DNA from: Myxococcus hansupus
GTDB lineage: Bacteria > Myxococcota > Myxococcia > Myxococcales > Myxococcaceae
DNA: 64,000 bases
Reading direction: 5' to 3'
Assembly (NCBI RefSeq): GCF_000280925.3
Contig: NZ_CP012109.1
Coordinates: 8,762,501-8,826,500, forward strand
Shown: piece after piece, positions 51,626 to 58,584 of the stretch
How positions within the stretch are numbered: the first letter of the stretch is position 1
Layout of the letters: each line of letters starts with the position of its first letter
The notes under the pieces: model-generated
Databases searched by the model: none
The model's input: the letters and a program-made list of their open reading frames with translations, nothing else
Told to the model about the DNA's origin: nothing
Position numbers and translations under genes: made by a program

Positions 51626-53221
51626 CTACGGCTCGTTGAAGATGAGCAGGCCGCGCGATGTGTCCACGACGTAGATGCGGCCGTCGCCCGGCACGCGGAT
51701 GCCGATGGCGCCTTCGGTGAGCTTGTCTCCCCGGCCCGGGTCTGACTCACGGAAGGTGTTGTAGTGCGCGATTTCGCGCGGCTGGGCGGGGTTGGACACG
51801 TCCAGCACGCGCACGCCCTCGTGGTAGTACGCGACGTACAGCCGGGTGCCGACCAGCAGCATGTTGTGGACGGAGGTGAGGCCCCGCAGCTTGTACTCAC
51901 CAATCTTCACGATGTTGGCGGGGTCGGTGACGTCCAGCACGCGCACATGAGAGCCCATGGTTTCGCCGCCCTCGAAGGCGACGGTGCGGCCGTTGAAGGT
52001 GCCCACCGCGTTGGCGTGGCTGAAGATGTGAGGGTAGGTGTATTGGCCGAGCAACTCCGGCGTCTCGCCCTCCAGCCCCGCGATGAGGAAGCCATCATCC
52101 AGGTGGTTGACATAGAGGCGCCCCTCATACGCAAAGGCGTCATGCGGGTAGCCCTTGCTTCTGGGATACGTGAAGTTCGTGAGGAGCCGGGGTTCCAGCG
52201 GTTCGGTGACGTCGAAGATGAGCGTCTGCTTGTGGGAGGGCGACATGGCGTAGAGCCGGTTCCCCTCCACGAAGACGGTGTGTACGTCGATGCGGCCGTT
52301 GCCCGGGTGGCTGCGGATGAAGGCGGGCTGCGCCGGGTTGCTCAGGTCGAAGACGAGGACGCCGGAGTCACCGCTGGCGACATAGAGCGCGTTGTCCTTG
52401 GCCCAGACGCCATTCCAATACTCGTCGTTGGGGAACCGGACGACGGCCCGCTGGACGGGCATGGCGGGATTGCTCACGTCGAAGACGACGAGACCGCCGT
52501 GGAGCCTTCTCCGGTTGATGCTCACGACATAGGCGTGGCCGTGCGTGACATACACGTCCGCGGGCGTGTCCATGTTCACGAAGGACTCGGACAGGAGCTG
52601 GAGGTTGGCGGACTCGGGCTCACCTTCTCGCCACGTCATGCGCTCGGCGCGGAAGCTGCCGCTGTAGCGCAGTGTGCCGCCGCGGCACCAATGGACGCAG
52701 CCGGTCAGGCTGCGTGAGCCCTGGGCGTGACAGCCAATGAAGGTGTAGCGCTCGTGGACCCCGTAGGAGGCCGGGGCCCTGGAGGAGATGATGAACCGCC
52801 CGTCCGTCACGGAGGTGGAATGAGCCCCGTTCCCCATGACGGACACGGGCTGGCCCGCGGCATCGAACTGGAAACCACCGTTCCCCGGGAAGGCCTGGAC
52901 CCGGTCGGGTGCCATCTGGCTCTCGTAGCGAAGCTCCGCGCGGTAGATGGCGCCCTGCCGCTCCAGGCCCGAGAGCGAGCCGCCGTCACAGTCTGCTGGC
53001 ATCACCAGCGTCTCCGGCGCGATGCACGCGGCATGGGACGTCTGCGCGGGGCACGCTTCGAACGCCCCCGGGTCCACCCACTCCCCCAGCTCCGGAATCA
53101 CCTCCCAGGGGCCGCCATAGGCCGGTGGCGTGGTCGGTGGTGTGGGGTCTGAGGAGGAACAGGCGGACAACGACACGGCACAGATGAGCGCCAGCAACGG
53201 ACGCGCGGGACGAACAGACAA
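51626..53221 (-). CDS. LVIVD-repeat lipoprotein, subtype B (copy 2)
   Basis: The 531-residue protein has lipobox SLSAC (Cys21). It belongs with copy 3 as subtype B: both have GPWEV near residue 38, a TGCxxWC motif (LTGCVHWCRGGTLRYSGSFR) and THGHAYVVSIN. The repeat array includes GGLVVFDVSNPAMPVQRAVV, SGVLVFDLSNPAQPAFIRSH and VRVLDVTDPANIVKIGEYKL. The end of the protein (GRIYVVDTSRGLLIFNEP) is almost the same in all four paralogues. TTG 53221 is the likely start, with AGAGG five bases upstream. Confidence 0.9.
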   Translation of the reverse strand: MSVRPARPLLALICAVSLSACSSSDPTPPTTPPAYGGPWEVIPELGEWVDPGAFEACPAQTSHAACIAPETLVMPADCDGGSLSGLERQGAIYRAELRYESQMAPDRVQAFPGNGGFQFDAAGQPVSVMGNGAHSTSVTDGRFIISSRAPASYGVHERYTFIGCHAQGSRSLTGCVHWCRGGTLRYSGSFRAERMTWREGEPESANLQLLSESFVNMDTPADVYVTHGHAYVVSINRRRLHGGLVVFDVSNPAMPVQRAVVRFPNDEYWNGVWAKDNALYVASGDSGVLVFDLSNPAQPAFIRSHPGNGRIDVHTVFVEGNRLYAMSPSHKQTLIFDVTEPLEPRLLTNFTYPRSKGYPHDAFAYEGRLYVNHLDDGFLIAGLEGETPELLGQYTYPHIFSHANAVGTFNGRTVAFEGGETMGSHVRVLDVTDPANIVKIGEYKLRGLTSVHNMLLVGTRLYVAYYHEGVRVLDVSNPAQPREIAHYNTFRESDPGRGDKLTEGAIGIRVPGDGRIYVVDTSRGLLIFNEP

Positions 53222-53325
53222 GGAGACCTCTGCATCGGAAGGCAGCGCCCGCGTTGCTTCACGGGCGCTGGGTGTTCAACAAGATGAATCATCAGGAGCG
53301 CCGCGAAGTGGCGCCCTTCGTCAGC

Positions 53326-54936
53326 TCAAGGCGCGTCGAAGATGAGCAATCCGCGCGCCGTGTCCACCACATAGACGTGTCCATCCCCGGGCACGCGCAT
53401 GCCAATGGCGCCCTCGTACATGCCGTCGGTGCGGCGTGGGTCCGTTTCACGGAAGGTGTTGAAGTGCGCCACCTCGCGCGGCTGGGCGGGGTTGGCCACG
53501 TCCAGCACGCGCACGCCTTCGTGGTAGTGCGCGACGTACAGCCGCGTGCCCACCAGCACCATGTTGTGGACGGAGGTGAGGCCGCGCAGCTTGTACTCCC
53601 CCACCTTCACGATGCCGGCGGGGTTCGTGACGTCCAGCACGCGCACGTGGGCGCCCAGCGTCTCGCCACCTTCGAAGGCCACGGTGCGTCCCTGGAAGGT
53701 GCCCACCGCGTTGGCGTGGCTGACGTTGTAGGCATAGGCATACCGGCCGAGCAGCGCCGGTGTCTCGCCCTCCAGCCCGACGACGAGGAAGCCGTCGGTC
53801 ATGTGGTTGATGTAGAGGCGCCCGCCGTACGCGAAGGCGTCATGCGGATACCCGGTGGCGCCGCTGCCACGGTACGCGTAGCGGGCGAGCAGCCGGGGCT
53901 CCAGCGCGTTGGCGACGTCGAAGATGAGCGTCTCCTGGTCGGGGGAGGGCGACATCGCGTACAGCCGGTCTCCCTCCACGAACACGGTGTGCACGTTGAC
54001 GGGGCCCGTGCCCGCCGGGAGGTTGCGCACGAAGGTGGGTCGCGCCGGGTTCTCCAGGTCGAACACGAGCACGCCCGCATCCCCGCTGGCGACGTAGAGC
54101 GCGTTGTCCTTGGCCCAGACGCCGTTCCAGTACCCGTCGCTGGGGAGCTGGAAGGTCGCCGTCTGCACTGGGGCGCGGGGGTGGCGCACGTCGAAGACGG
54201 TGAGCCCGCCCGGATTCCCCGCCGCGTTGATGGACACAACGTAGGCGTGGCCGTGCGTGACGTACACGTCCACGGGCGTGCCCCGGTCCACGAAGGACTC
54301 GGACAGCAGCGCCAGGCCGGAGGCCTCGGGCTCGCCCTGGCGCCACGTCATGCGCTCCGCGCGGAAGGAGCCGCGGTAGCGCGGCGTGCCGTTCCGGCAC
54401 CAGGTGAAGCAACCCGTGAAGCGTTGAGGCCCCTGGGCGTGGCACCCGGTGAAGGTGTACCGGTCCGCTTCGTTCGGGGTGCGGGCGTACTCCGAGGAGA
54501 GGACGAAGCGCCCGTCCTCCACGGAGGAGGCGCTGGGCGTGCGCCCCATGACGGACGTGGGCCGGCCCGAGCCATCGAACTGGAATCCGCCGCTGCCCGG
54601 AGCGGCGCGGGTGCCACCGCCTTCCACGGAGAGCTCGTAGCGAATCTCCGCGCGGTAGATGGCGCCCTGCCGCTCCAGGCCCCTGAGCGAGTTCAAGTCG
54701 CAGCCCGCCACCACGAAGGTCTCCGGCGCACCGCACGCGGCCTGGGCGTTCAGAGAGGTGCACGTCTCGAACGGACCCGGGTCCACCCACTCCCCGCGCT
54801 CCGGCAGCACCTCCCAGGGCCCGTCATAGGTCGAAGGTCCCGGGGGTGGTGGCGGGGTGGGCTCCGGCGAGGAACACGCGGACAGCGACAAGGCGCAGGC
54901 GAGCGCCAGCAACGGACGCGCGGCACGACGGAGCAT
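53326..54936 (-). CDS. LVIVD-repeat lipoprotein, subtype B (copy 3)
   Basis: The 536-residue close relative of copy 2 has lipobox SLSAC (Cys21), YDGPWEVLPERGEWVDPG, FTGCFTWCRNGTPRYRGSFR, THGHAYVVSINAAGNPGGLT and the common C-terminus HVYVVDTARGLLIFDAP. Sequence identity to copy 2 is visibly high throughout, consistent with a fairly recent duplication. ATG 54936 has AGAGG about nine bases upstream. All four copies lie on the minus strand with short gaps of 104 to 175 bases, so they are probably one transcription unit. Confidence 0.9.
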   Translation of the reverse strand: MLRRAARPLLALACALSLSACSSPEPTPPPPPGPSTYDGPWEVLPERGEWVDPGPFETCTSLNAQAACGAPETFVVAGCDLNSLRGLERQGAIYRAEIRYELSVEGGGTRAAPGSGGFQFDGSGRPTSVMGRTPSASSVEDGRFVLSSEYARTPNEADRYTFTGCHAQGPQRFTGCFTWCRNGTPRYRGSFRAERMTWRQGEPEASGLALLSESFVDRGTPVDVYVTHGHAYVVSINAAGNPGGLTVFDVRHPRAPVQTATFQLPSDGYWNGVWAKDNALYVASGDAGVLVFDLENPARPTFVRNLPAGTGPVNVHTVFVEGDRLYAMSPSPDQETLIFDVANALEPRLLARYAYRGSGATGYPHDAFAYGGRLYINHMTDGFLVVGLEGETPALLGRYAYAYNVSHANAVGTFQGRTVAFEGGETLGAHVRVLDVTNPAGIVKVGEYKLRGLTSVHNMVLVGTRLYVAHYHEGVRVLDVANPAQPREVAHFNTFRETDPRRTDGMYEGAIGMRVPGDGHVYVVDTARGLLIFDAP

Positions 54937-55045
54937 TCAGGAAGCCTCTGTGAGGGGAGGGTGTGGACGCCCGCTTCAGTCACGGGGCGTCCACGTCCAG
55001 CTTAAGGGTCGTCCCGCGCGCCGGGAAGAGACGCGCGGGACGGGC

Positions 55046-56764
55046 TCAGGGCTCGTTGAAGATGAGCAGGCCGCGCGAGGTGTCGACGACGTAGACGTGC
55101 CCGTCCCCGGGCAGGCGGATGCCAATGGCCCCCTCGAAGACGCTGTCTCGCCGGTGCGGGTCGGTCTCCCGGAACGTGTTGAAGTGCGCCACCTGCCGGG
55201 GCTGGGTGGGGTTGGCCACGTCCAGCACGCGCACGCCCTCGTGGTACCAGGCGATGAACAGCCGGGTGCCTTGGCGGATCATGTTGTGGATGGAGGTGGT
55301 GTACCGCATGCGGTGCTCGCCAATCTTCACGATGTTCGCCGGGTGGGTGACGTCCAGCACGCGCAGGTGCGAGCCCCCGAACTCGCCACCCTCGAAGGCG
55401 ATGGTGCGGCCCGCGAAGGTGCCCACCGCGCTGTGGTGCGAGAAGCCACCGAACCCCGGGTAGACGTAGTGCCCCAGTTGCTGCACGTTCTCCAGGTCGG
55501 TGACGTCCAAGACGGTGTAACCCCCATAGGCGTTGCTGACGTAGAGGCGGCCCTCGTACGCGAAGAAGTCATGGGGGCCGCCCAGTGAGTACTGCTCGGG
55601 CAGGGTGATGACCTGCAGCAGGACGGGCGCCAGCGGCGTGCTGATGTCATAGACGCGGGTGCTGCCGACGAACTCGGTGACGTCGGACGCGTACAGCCGG
55701 TCCCCGTCCACCAGGACGGTGTGCACGTTGCTGTAGCCGTTGCCCGGCAGGGCGATGATGAACTCCGGGGACGCCGGGTTGGAGATGTCGAAGACGGAGA
55801 CGCCGGTGTCGGCGCTGGCGACGTACAGCGCGTCACCCTTGGCCCACACGCCGTTCCAGTACGAGTCCCCCGGCAGGCTGACGGACGTCGTGAAGACGGG
55901 GACCGCCGGGTTGCTCACGTCGAAGACGGTGAGCCCGCCGGTGCGGACGCCCTGGTTGATGGACACCACGTAGGCGTGTCCCTTGGTGACGTAGACGTCC
56001 ACCGGCGTGCCCAGGTCCACGAAGTACTCGGACACGAGCTGCATCCCGCCGGACGACTCGGCCTCACCGCGCCGCTCCGCCCGCTCGGCCTCGAAGGTGC
56101 CCGTGCTCGACGAGAAGCCGCGGGGCGCCTGCGTGCAGCGCACGTAGCAGCCGGTGATGACGTTGTCCCGGGGCGTCTCGCAGCCCGCCAGCGTCACGAC
56201 GCGCTCTCCGCTGAAGGGGTTCGAACTCTGGCCGGAGATGAAGAAGGTGCCGCCCGTCGTCTGCCGGGTAGCGAGGGTCATGCCGAGGAGCAGGTCCGTG
56301 CCCCCATCCGAGAAGAGCTGGAAGCTGGCGCTGCCCGGCGTGACGGACGTGCCGCCATCCGCGAGCAGCCGCTCCGCGCGGGCATCTCCCATGTAGATGC
56401 CATGCTGCTCCACCGCCGCGAGCTGGTCCGCGTTGCAGGACGACATGTCGAAGTTCGCCGGGTTCACGCAGTCCTCCAGCGTGGGGTTCTCCACGGTGAA
56501 CCGGCAGGCGGAGAACGCGCCCCGGTCCACCCAGTCGCCCGGGTCGTCCAGCACGGTGTAGCCGCCGTCCCAGGGGGCCTGGGGCCCGGCGTCCGTCGTT
56601 CCTCCGTCGTCATCGGCGCCGGCGTCCGTCCCGGCGTCCACGGGTTGCTGTGGCCCCGCGTCGGGTGTGGGCCTGGGCGGGTTGTCCCTGCAGCCGGTGG
56701 CGGAGGTCAGCAGCAGGACGAGCGCGGGCAGCAGCACCCTGCCTGAACGGAGCGAAGACGTCAT
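55046..56764 (-). CDS. LVIVD-repeat lipoprotein, subtype A (copy 4, first in operon)
   Basis: The 572-residue protein has lipobox TSATGC (Cys25). Subtype A features shared with copy 1 are a PDAGPQQPVDAGTDAG-type linker, PWDG, ITGCYVRCTQ, TKGHAYVVSIN, the SLGGPHDFFAYEGRLYVSNA segment, and HHSAVGTFAGRTIAFEGGEF. The C-terminus GLLIFNEP matches copies 2 and 3. As the first gene of the array it has 294 bases upstream before the divergent truB-like gene, where the operon promoter is expected. ATG 56764 gives the best signal peptide. Confidence 0.9.
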   Translation of the reverse strand: MTSSLRSGRVLLPALVLLLTSATGCRDNPPRPTPDAGPQQPVDAGTDAGADDDGGTTDAGPQAPWDGGYTVLDDPGDWVDRGAFSACRFTVENPTLEDCVNPANFDMSSCNADQLAAVEQHGIYMGDARAERLLADGGTSVTPGSASFQLFSDGGTDLLLGMTLATRQTTGGTFFISGQSSNPFSGERVVTLAGCETPRDNVITGCYVRCTQAPRGFSSSTGTFEAERAERRGEAESSGGMQLVSEYFVDLGTPVDVYVTKGHAYVVSINQGVRTGGLTVFDVSNPAVPVFTTSVSLPGDSYWNGVWAKGDALYVASADTGVSVFDISNPASPEFIIALPGNGYSNVHTVLVDGDRLYASDVTEFVGSTRVYDISTPLAPVLLQVITLPEQYSLGGPHDFFAYEGRLYVSNAYGGYTVLDVTDLENVQQLGHYVYPGFGGFSHHSAVGTFAGRTIAFEGGEFGGSHLRVLDVTHPANIVKIGEHRMRYTTSIHNMIRQGTRLFIAWYHEGVRVLDVANPTQPRQVAHFNTFRETDPHRRDSVFEGAIGIRLPGDGHVYVVDTSRGLLIFNEP

Positions 56765-57058
56765 GGTGGAGCACCTCATGTGGGGGCGAAAGGCATTGCG
56801 GGGAAGGGTGATTCTGCGCCGGTACGGATGGAGACATCCGGCACGGCGTCGCCGTTTCCGGATGGTTGCCGGATGGAAGGCACTTCGTCGCCACGGCTCG
56901 GGCCGGGGCTGTCTGACGATGCCATGGTCTTAGCCTTGCAATGCTGTCGGGGCTTGTCCAAGCGCGTCTGGATTGTCTTTGCCAGCGCACCGTCCCGTGC
57001 GGGGTCGCGCTCCCGCCCTCCCACAAGCGGGGTAGGCTGGAGGCACAGGAGGGTCGAG

Positions 57059-57970
57059 GTGGGAGGGAAACTGAGTCCGGGCATCTACCGGGTCCACAAG
57101 CCGGTGGGCGCCACGAGCTTCTCGGTGGTGCAGCAGTTCATCGCGGAAGCGCAGGCCGCGCAGCCGGGCAAGCGGATACCGGTGTGCCATGGTGGAACGT
57201 TGGACCCCTTCGCGGAGGGGCTGCTGCTGGTGCTCGTGGGGCAGGCGCCGCGCTTGTTCGAGCTGCTGCACGCCGTCCCCAAGACGTACGAGGCGGAGGT
57301 CGTCTGGGGCACGGAGATGGACACGGGCGACCTGCACGGCCGGCCCGTCCACCAGGGGGACGCGGCGGGCCTGACGCCGGAGCGCCTGGACGCGGCGCTC
57401 GCGTCCTTCGTGGGGTGGCAAGCGCAGGTCCCCCCCACCACCAGCGCGAAGAAGGTGGGCGGCGAGCCCGCGTACCGGAAGGTGCACCGGGGCGAGCACG
57501 TGGAGCTGCCGCCCTCCCAGGTGTACCTCCACGCGGCGCGCTGGCTGTCCCATGACCTGCCGGGCCGCAGCCGCCTGTGGCTGAGCTGCCGCGGGGGCTA
57601 CTACGTGCGGGCGCTGGCCCGCGACGTGGGGCGCGAGCTGGGCTGCGGCGCGCACCTGTCCGCCCTGAAGCGCACGGCGATTGGTCCCTGGGAGGACCCG
57701 GGCCCCACGGGCCCGCGCGGATGGCTGCACGGGCGAGCGTTGCTCCCTTGGGCCCGGGTGCGGACGCTCACGGACGCGGAGGTGGGGGAGCTGCGCCGGG
57801 AGCGCGCCATCTCCGCCAGCGGCGTGCAGCCCCCGGACTGGGCCCTGCCCAAGGGCTTCCCCGACCCGGAGGCCCCCATCCGGGGCTTCCACCAGGGGCG
57901 CCTCACCTTCCTGCTGCGGGAGCGTGACGGCGCGCTGTGGCGCGAGCTGGAGCTGCGCGGCGGACTCTGA
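57059..57970 (+). CDS. truB: TruB-family tRNA pseudouridine synthase
   Basis: The 303-residue enzyme turns a uridine into pseudouridine (U55 of the tRNA T-loop in standard TruB). The catalytic block reads CHGGTLDPFAEGLLLVLVG with the catalytic Asp, where classical TruB has GHTGSLDPLATG. Other family features are YRVHKPVGATSFSVVQQF, KTYEAEVVWGTEMDTGD, PPTTSAKKVGGEPAYRKVHR and LSCRGGYYVRALARDVG. It stands alone and not between rbfA and rpsO as classical truB often does, so it may be a paralogue with another RNA target. GTG 57059 has AGGAGG six bases upstream. Confidence 0.85.
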   Translation: MGGKLSPGIYRVHKPVGATSFSVVQQFIAEAQAAQPGKRIPVCHGGTLDPFAEGLLLVLVGQAPRLFELLHAVPKTYEAEVVWGTEMDTGDLHGRPVHQGDAAGLTPERLDAALASFVGWQAQVPPTTSAKKVGGEPAYRKVHRGEHVELPPSQVYLHAARWLSHDLPGRSRLWLSCRGGYYVRALARDVGRELGCGAHLSALKRTAIGPWEDPGPTGPRGWLHGRALLPWARVRTLTDAEVGELRRERAISASGVQPPDWALPKGFPDPEAPIRGFHQGRLTFLLRERDGALWRELELRGGL

Positions 57971-58021
57971 GGCGCGCACCGCGGCGCGTCAGGAGGCCCC
58001 GGACGCGCTCGCCGCGAGGCC

Positions 58022-58092
58022 ACCGATGACAGCAGTCACCACCTCGAAGCCGTCCCGGTGGTGACGGTTGTCATCGGTGATGACTGTTGTCA
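58022..58092. promoter_or_regulatory. three TGAC-N4-GTCA palindromes (possible enhancer/UAS)
   Basis: TGACAGCAGTCA (58027-58038), TGACGGTTGTCA (58062-58073) and TGACTGTTGTCA (58081-58092) share the form TGAC-N4-GTCA. Sites 1 and 2 are also the arms of a 22-base inverted repeat (58022-58043 and 58057-58078, about 20 of 22 paired). Repeated symmetric sites of this kind are typical of dimeric activators. Confidence 0.6.
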
Positions 58093-58184
58093 CCACCCCT
58101 CGCCGCGCTGCGCAAAAGGCCCTCGGATTCGCCAACCCCTTGAAAAGACGTGGAGGCCCCTCGCGGAGCCTCGAAGCCGAGCGC

Positions 58185-58199
58185 TGGCACGCCACGCGC
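58185..58199 (+). promoter_or_regulatory. sigma-54-like promoter (-24/-12)
   Basis: TGGCACG at 58185-58191 matches the -24 element exactly. The GG at 58186-58187 is followed after exactly ten bases by the GC of the -12 element (58198-58199). The -12 core is otherwise poor (GCGCA for TTGCA). Predicted start of transcription is near 58211. Confidence 0.45.
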
Positions 58200-58210
58200 A
58201 ATAGGCCAAG

Positions 58211-58579
58211 TCATCACGCTTCAGCACGAAGCGGGGCTCGACGCACGGGGGACCTGGCCGGGGGGCCAGGACGTCGGGGGGCGAATCTCCCGGGCGGAGA
58301 GTCAGTCGGACCTGAAGGACCTGACAACGCGAGCGGAGGCCGGTTCGGGGGAACCGGCGTGCGACCGGGGGGACGCAACGCTCGAAGCGGAGTCGGCTGG
58401 AGGGAACGACGTTGAAGAGACCTGATGGGCTCATGGCGCGGGGGAACCCGGCCGGGGGGCTGGGATGCGACGGGGGTCGCACCTTCCGCGCCATGGGCCT
58501 TGTCAGGACGAGAACCTGGATGCCGAAAAGGCCCGAGGGCCTCGGACCGTTGGGGGACGGTCCGGGGCCCTTACTTTTT
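58211..58579 (+). ncRNA. candidate structured non-coding RNA with GGGG-loop hairpins
   Basis: The boundaries are the predicted sigma-54 start and the intrinsic terminator. The interval holds perfect or near-perfect hairpins, each with a loop of exactly GGGG: CCTGGCC/GGCCAGG (58253-58270), GCCGGTTC/GAACCGGC (58339-58358), CCCGGCC/GGCTGGG with one G-U pair (58447-58464) and TGCGAC/GTCGCA (58466-58481). The terminator loop is TGGGGG. No known RNA class (RNase P, tmRNA, SRP, 6S, cyclic di-GMP riboswitch, retron msr) was recognised from its conserved words. Strand and existence are inferred; there is no expression evidence. Confidence 0.35.
58537..58579 (+). terminator. strong, probably bidirectional intrinsic terminator
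   Basis: GGGCCTCGGACCGT (58537-58550) and ACGGTCCGGGGCCC (58557-58570) form a 14-bp stem with one G-U pair and a 6-base loop. TTACTTTTT follows at 58571-58579. On the minus strand a second small hairpin (AGGCCC/GGGCCT, 58529-58542) and TTTT could end the tkt transcript. Confidence 0.85.
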
Positions 58580-58584
58580 GCGGG

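Larger units (their letters stand above)
57971..58584. other. 614-base gap between convergent truB and tkt: operator array, sigma-54-like promoter, hairpin series, terminator
   Basis: No protein-like reading frame was accepted on either strand. The gap contains the individual elements listed separately (58022-58092, 58185-58199, 58211-58579, 58537-58579). Convergent flanking genes do not need promoters here, so promoter-like and operator-like sequence implies an extra, probably non-coding, gene. Confidence 0.6.

Noticed and set aside
58068..58415. Open frame of about 115 codons in the truB-tkt gap
   Set aside because: Gly/Arg-rich without a ribosome binding site, overlaps the palindromes, the promoter-like element and the hairpins; better explained as non-coding.
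58211..58579. RNase P RNA, tmRNA, SRP RNA or retron msr-msd
   Set aside because: The conserved words of these RNAs were not found on either strand, and no reverse transcriptase gene is adjacent.
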